Both the position numbers and the translations under genes were made by a program. A DNA stretch of 64,000 nucleotides from CAZQVN01 sp964596775 (GTDB taxonomy: Bacteria; Eisenbacteria; RBG-16-71-46; JABDJR01; JAWXBZ01): positions 22,090-86,089 of the forward strand of contig CAZQVN010000013.1 of the NCBI GenBank assembly GCA_964596775.1, in the 5' to 3' direction. Within the stretch, counting starts at the first letter, position 1, and each line of letters begins with the position of its first letter. Of the stretch, positions 60,400 through 64,000 are shown piece by piece. Below the pieces are notes generated by a model. It worked only from the letters and a program-made list of their open reading frames with translations. It searched no databases and was not told where the DNA came from.

Positions 60400-61656
60400 G
60401 TGAACTGGACGACGAGGTTGAAGGTGGCGGCGGCTGCAGCCACGCTGGCTCTCGTTCTGGCGGCGCATCCATTCACCGCTCATGCACAGGGGGCCGCCGC
60501 GGACGGCGTGCTCATCACGCTGGATGCGGACTCCAGCAACGTCAACAGCATTCTTCAGATTCTGGCCGAGCGGAGCAAGCTGAACATCGTCACCACGCCC
60601 GATGTCCAGCGGCAGCGCATCTCCATCCATCTCAAGAACACCCCCTTCGAGGAGGCCCTGAACATCGTTGTCCGCGCCGCCGGGCTCGGATATGAGCGGA
60701 TCGGCGGATCCATCCTCGTCGGCAATCCCCAGGCTCTGGCCACCCAGACCGGGCTGACGTCGCGGATCTACGATCTGCAGTATGCCGACGCCACGGAGGT
60801 CAAGAACTCCCTCACGGCGGTCATCGAGGGGTTGAACGCCTACGCCAGCGGCAACCAGGTCGTGGCCCGGGGCACGCCCGGTCAGCTGGACCAGGTCGGG
60901 CAACTCGTCGAGCAGCTGGACGTCAAGCAGCGCCAGGTCAAGATCGAAGCCCGCCTGATCGAGGTCAACACCAGCGACCTGACCGAACTCGGCGTCCAGT
61001 GGGACAAGATCGCCAAGTGGACGGAGATCTTTTCAGAGGGGGACCCGGGAGCACAGACCACCGATGTCCTGCCCCGCACCTCCGAGTTCATCCAGGCGGA
61101 CAAGGCCGACGACTGGTTCCGGCAGCGCAGCGCCTACGAGATGGCCATCGATTTCCTGATCACGACCGGGCGCGGGAAACTCCTCGCCAACTCCAGCGTG
61201 ACCACCGTGGAGAACACCGCCGCGGACATCTTCGTCGGACAGACGATCCGCGTGGTCACGTCCATCCTGGTTTCGTCCGGCGGCATCGGCACGAACCAGA
61301 TCCAGATCGAAACGATCGAAGTCGGCGCCAAGCTCGAGGTGACGCCTCGGATCGCGAAGGACGGCACGATCACCACGCTCATTTCGCCGGAGGTCAGCAA
61401 CATCCTGGCGATCGACGCCGATTCCGGCCTTCCGACCACCTCCACGCGCCGCGCCAAGAGCCTCGTCCGCGTGCCGAGCGGCCAGAAGATCATTCTCGGC
61501 GGTCTCGTCCGCGAGGAAGAGCGCCAGACCGTGCAGAAGGTGCCGATTCTCGGCGACATCCCGCTGCTCGGATACCTGTTCAAGCACAACGTGAACCGGA
61601 TCGAAAAGACCGACCTGGTGATCGAGATCACCCCGACGATCGTGGAAGGGGAGTAA
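60400..61656 (+). CDS. pilQ: Type IV pilus secretin PilQ (short form)
   Basis: A 418-residue outer-membrane secretin: signal peptide (cleavage near AHA-QG), N0/STN domain (SSNVNSILQILAERSKLNIV), one N1 domain (SRIYDLQYADATEVKNSLTA), and the secretin core with VKIEARLIEV, VRVPSGQKIILGGLVREEE and VPILGDIPLLGYLF. There is no AMIN peptidoglycan-binding domain, so it is much shorter than PilQ of pseudomonads and neisseriae. Anchoring to the cell wall must be by another protein. GTG start with AGAGGAGA upstream. Confidence 0.93.
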   Translation: MNWTTRLKVAAAAATLALVLAAHPFTAHAQGAAADGVLITLDADSSNVNSILQILAERSKLNIVTTPDVQRQRISIHLKNTPFEEALNIVVRAAGLGYERIGGSILVGNPQALATQTGLTSRIYDLQYADATEVKNSLTAVIEGLNAYASGNQVVARGTPGQLDQVGQLVEQLDVKQRQVKIEARLIEVNTSDLTELGVQWDKIAKWTEIFSEGDPGAQTTDVLPRTSEFIQADKADDWFRQRSAYEMAIDFLITTGRGKLLANSSVTTVENTAADIFVGQTIRVVTSILVSSGGIGTNQIQIETIEVGAKLEVTPRIAKDGTITTLISPEVSNILAIDADSGLPTTSTRRAKSLVRVPSGQKIILGGLVREEERQTVQKVPILGDIPLLGYLFKHNVNRIEKTDLVIEITPTIVEGE

Positions 61657-61660
61657 TCCG

Positions 61661-62737
61661 ATGGCTGCATCCATTCTGGAGATTCTCAAGGAGGCGGTGG
61701 CCGAACAGACCTCCGACATCCTGATCACGGCCGGCTCGCCCGTGACGTTTCATATTCACGGGGTGCTGACGCCGTACGACCCGGACTGGGTGCTGTCGGG
61801 AACGGAAACGCAGGACCTCATCTACCAGTTCATGACGATGGAGCAGCGGAAGACGTTCGAGAACGAGCGCGACATCGATCTCGCCTACCATGTTCCCGGA
61901 CTGGCCCGGTTCCGCGTCAACGTGTTCCAGCAGCGGGGGACGCTGGCCGCCGTGCTGCGACTCGTGCCGCTGCGCGTTCCGCACTACACGGAGATCGGCG
62001 TTCCGGAAAAGCTCATCCTGGAAATGGCCAACATGCCCGGCGGACTCGTCCTCGTGACGGGACCGACCGGGGCCGGCAAGTCGACGACCATTGCGTCCTA
62101 TCTCGAATACCTCAACACGGAGACGACGAGCGCGCGCCACATCATCACGATCGAGGACCCGATCGAATTCCTGTTCACGCCGAAGGTCTGCGTGATCGAC
62201 CAGCGTGAAATCGGCTACGACGTGAAGGGCTATGTGCGGGGCCTCAAGTCCGCCCTGCGCCAGATGCCGCACATCATTTTCGTCGGCGAAATGCGCGATC
62301 GCGAGACGATCGAGGTGGCCCTGACGGCGGCGGAAACCGGAAACGTCGTCATCTCCACGCTGTCCACGCAGTCGGCGGCGAAGACCATCAATAGAATCAT
62401 CGACATTTTCCCCGTGGAGCACCAGGCGGAAATCCGGACGCGGCTGGCCCTGACGCTCAAGGTCGTGGTGGCGCAGGTCCTGATGCAGCGCGTGGACGTT
62501 CCGGGGCGTGTCTCCGCCCGCGAGCTGATGTTCGTCAACAGCGCCATCTCCAACCTGATCCGCGAGGGAAAGATCCATCAGGTGAACAACGCCATCGCCA
62601 CCCATGCCCGGGAGGGGATGGTGCTGATGGACGACTCGATACTGGAACTGGCTCAACAGGGAGTCATTTCCTATGCCAGCGCGGTGATCCGGATGACGGA
62701 CGCCGAAAAGCTGGCTCGCCTCAAAGGGCGTCACTAG
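61661..62737 (+). CDS. pilT: Type IV pilus twitching ATPase PilT-like, atypical His box
   Basis: A 358-residue secretion ATPase without an MshEN domain, as in PilT/PilU. Walker A is GPTGAGKST (134-142), Asp box IITIEDPIEFLF, Walker B VGEMRDRET. The C-terminal retraction-linked motif is AISNLIREGKIHQ, one change from the canonical AIRNLIRE. The His box reads ISTLSTQSAAKT: the conserved His of TLHT is Ser235, and RQDPD is RQMPH. PilB of the same operon keeps both. The protein may have altered hydrolysis or be a PilU-like accessory motor. Confidence 0.9.
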   Translation: MAASILEILKEAVAEQTSDILITAGSPVTFHIHGVLTPYDPDWVLSGTETQDLIYQFMTMEQRKTFENERDIDLAYHVPGLARFRVNVFQQRGTLAAVLRLVPLRVPHYTEIGVPEKLILEMANMPGGLVLVTGPTGAGKSTTIASYLEYLNTETTSARHIITIEDPIEFLFTPKVCVIDQREIGYDVKGYVRGLKSALRQMPHIIFVGEMRDRETIEVALTAAETGNVVISTLSTQSAAKTINRIIDIFPVEHQAEIRTRLALTLKVVVAQVLMQRVDVPGRVSARELMFVNSAISNLIREGKIHQVNNAIATHAREGMVLMDDSILELAQQGVISYASAVIRMTDAEKLARLKGRH

Positions 62738-62774
62738 ATAATTCACGGGGCGGCCACGAGGAGGTCAAGAAATC

Positions 62775-63740
62775 ATGAGCATGTTCGGATCGATGAACCG
62801 GCGGAAAAAAATCGGAGAACTCATAGAGTCCTGGATCGAGTACCGGGACATGGTGTCGCGTCATGCCGCCCAGGGCACGGCCACGCCCGAGCAGGAGAGG
62901 CAGTTTCTCAACCTGAAGGCGAAGATCTCCGCCCAGCTTCCGCTCATGGACCAGATGGCCGGTCACGGAAGCCAGCATGCCGAAGCCACCATGCATCTTC
63001 GCGGCATGACGGAACTCATGAACTCGCAGCTGACGCTCACTAAGGAATCGGATGCGGCCGCCGGGGATGATTTTCTCGGCCGCTGGCACACGCACTTTCT
63101 CTATCTGAACCGGTTCAAGGGGCAGGAGGCCACTATCGCGTCGGCGCCCCGCCGGATGGGCGCGGCGGCGCCGATCTCCGGCAAGGCCGGTCCCGGCATC
63201 AACCGGGTTCATCACCTGTTCAACAACTGGTTCACCCGGCTGGTCGTCCAGGTGGCCCTGCTGGCGGCGGTCGTGATCGTCGCCACGAAGGTGTTCGACA
63301 TCAACTGGTCGGAAGCTCCGGCCTGGGGGCGCCGCGTGGCCAGTGAATGGTGGGGCCCGTCGCCGACCCGACCCGCCGGCGAAGCCGCAAGCCGCGCCAG
63401 GGGGGCGGCGGCTCAGCACGATGCCGCGACACAGAAGTCGATCGCGGAATCCGCCAATCCCGGAACGGCGCCGAAACCGGCCACCGGCGGCCGGGCGGTG
63501 GTGATCAACGGGGGTGAGGGCCGTCCCAGGCACTCCGTGGACAACACCGGCGCGTTTCTGCCTCCGATCGGCCCGAACCCGGTGCGCCGGTTCGCGGACA
63601 AGCTGGCACCCATGGTGCCCAGGCCGGTCCGGTCGTTCTTCGAGCCGGTCGCGCAGTACTGGGGTGTCGAAGCCACGGTGGTGCTCATCGGAATCGGGAT
63701 GCTGCTCTTCGCCTACATGATTTTCGGGCGAGCCAGGTAG
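62775..63740 (+). CDS. Pilus-operon-linked membrane protein of unknown function
   Basis: A 321-residue protein. The N-terminal half (1-150) is soluble, helical and charged (KIGELIESWIEYRDMVSRHA, EQERQFLNLKAKISAQLPLM). A membrane helix lies near 155-173 (LVVQVALLAAVVIVATKVF), then a Pro/Ala-rich linker, and a second helix at the C-terminus (TVVLIGIGMLLFAYMIF). I recognise no family. It follows pilT by 37 nt with GAGGAGG upstream, so it belongs to the pilus transcription unit. It could couple the machine to the envelope, but this is inference. Confidence 0.75.
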   Translation: MSMFGSMNRRKKIGELIESWIEYRDMVSRHAAQGTATPEQERQFLNLKAKISAQLPLMDQMAGHGSQHAEATMHLRGMTELMNSQLTLTKESDAAAGDDFLGRWHTHFLYLNRFKGQEATIASAPRRMGAAAPISGKAGPGINRVHHLFNNWFTRLVVQVALLAAVVIVATKVFDINWSEAPAWGRRVASEWWGPSPTRPAGEAASRARGAAAQHDAATQKSIAESANPGTAPKPATGGRAVVINGGEGRPRHSVDNTGAFLPPIGPNPVRRFADKLAPMVPRPVRSFFEPVAQYWGVEATVVLIGIGMLLFAYMIFGRAR

Positions 63741-63958
63741 GCGCTCCGCGGGGCGCTGAGCGCTGAGCTTTGACCGGGGTTTCGGAGTTCCTCCCCTCCT
63801 CGGCGGTCGTTCCGTCTCGGCATCCCTGCCTCGACTCCACTCGGCGCTCCGCGGGGCGCTGAGCGCTGAGCTTTGACCGGGGTTCGGAGTTCCTCCCCTC
63901 CTCGGCGGTCGTTCCGTCTCGACATCCTGTCTCGACTCCACTCGGCGCTCCGCACGGC
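63740..63958. repeat. Tandem direct repeat, period 101-103 bp, two copies plus partial third
   Basis: Copy 1 spans 63740-63842, copy 2 63843-63943, and a truncated third begins at 63944, each opening GGCGCTCCGC. The copies differ by a few substitutions and two small indels, which break any shared reading frame, so it is not coding. The last 40 bp of the window contain GGCTCCGCC repeated. It begins at the last base of the upstream stop codon and may continue beyond the window. Confidence 0.85.
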
Positions 63959-64000
63959 TCCGCCATCCATGGCTCCGCCGGCTCCGCGACGACCCCCGAG

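Noticed and set aside
63685..63970. Repeat-encoded protein on the minus strand at the window end
   Set aside because: Indels between repeat copies change the frame, so the repeated peptide is not preserved as a unit.
63740..64000. CRISPR array
   Set aside because: Repeat units of 101-103 bp are contiguous, without unique spacers, and no cas gene is present.

Overview
This window is a gene-dense, high-GC stretch of a diderm (Gram-negative-type) bacterial chromosome. A phosphate-selective porin, a secretin, an outer-membrane beta-barrel protein and several exported proteins point to an outer membrane. No rRNA, tRNA, CRISPR array, integrase or intact transposase was seen. Gene content (ECF sigma/anti-sigma pairs, MoxR/VWA pair, SelB, type IVa pili, carbamoyltransferase cluster) fits an uncultured environmental lineage such as Acidobacteriota, Eisenbacteria or a relative. 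The phylum cannot be fixed from the sequence alone.

Layout. 1-14 kb: the 3' end of a hybrid histidine kinase, prmC, a GT4 glycosyltransferase and an HtrA protease with a clear terminator; then murA-selB, an ECF sigma/anti-sigma pair, a large exported protein and a membrane protein. 14-22 kb (minus strand): one phosphate-starvation block in the order phoB-phoR-pstS-porin-pstC-pstA-pstB-phoU, mostly with 1-4 nt overlaps. 22-28 kb (minus): two large membrane glycosyltransferase-like proteins and a second ECF sigma/anti-sigma/membrane-protein operon. 28.5-34 kb: an acyl-CoA carboxylase beta subunit (minus), then a methyltransferase, MscS channel, creatininase-family amidohydrolase and thiolase (plus). 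34-35.8 kb: a small outer-membrane protein between two poorly explained intergenic stretches. 35.8-40.3 kb (minus): VWA and MoxR proteins, an HD hydrolase, and an AAA+/DUF4143 ATPase with AT-rich flanks. 40.5-45.7 kb (minus): dinB, SGNH hydrolase, carbamoyltransferase, SxtJ-like and DUF5989 proteins. 45.8-51.3 kb: two divergent membrane glycosyltransferase-like proteins, an alpha/beta-hydrolase fused to DUF1684, and a pseudouridine synthase. 51.4-63.7 kb (plus): a complete-looking type IVa pilus operon (pilB, pilC, pilA, three minor pilins, pilM, N, O, P, Q, pilT) plus a membrane protein of unknown function. The window ends in a tandem repeat of about 102 bp.

The genes form coherent modules. 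Phosphate crosses the outer membrane by the porin, is bound by PstS and imported by PstCAB, under PhoBR/PhoU control. The pilus block supplies assembly and retraction ATPases, platform, pilins, alignment complex and secretin. Four membrane GT-like proteins, the GT4 enzyme and the carbamoyltransferase/SGNH set suggest investment in cell-surface glycans (inference).

The strongest cross-window signal is in the promoters. Eight genes have a TAnnnT -10 box only 6-10 nt before the start codon and no Shine-Dalgarno sequence. Five of these also have a TTGnnn -35 box at 16-17 nt spacing. This predicts leaderless or near-leaderless transcripts. Other points worth checking are a PilT lacking its His-box histidine, a PstC carrying a PstS-like segment, the hydrolase-DUF1684 fusion, and an inverted repeat abutting the start of the DUF4143 ATPase gene.
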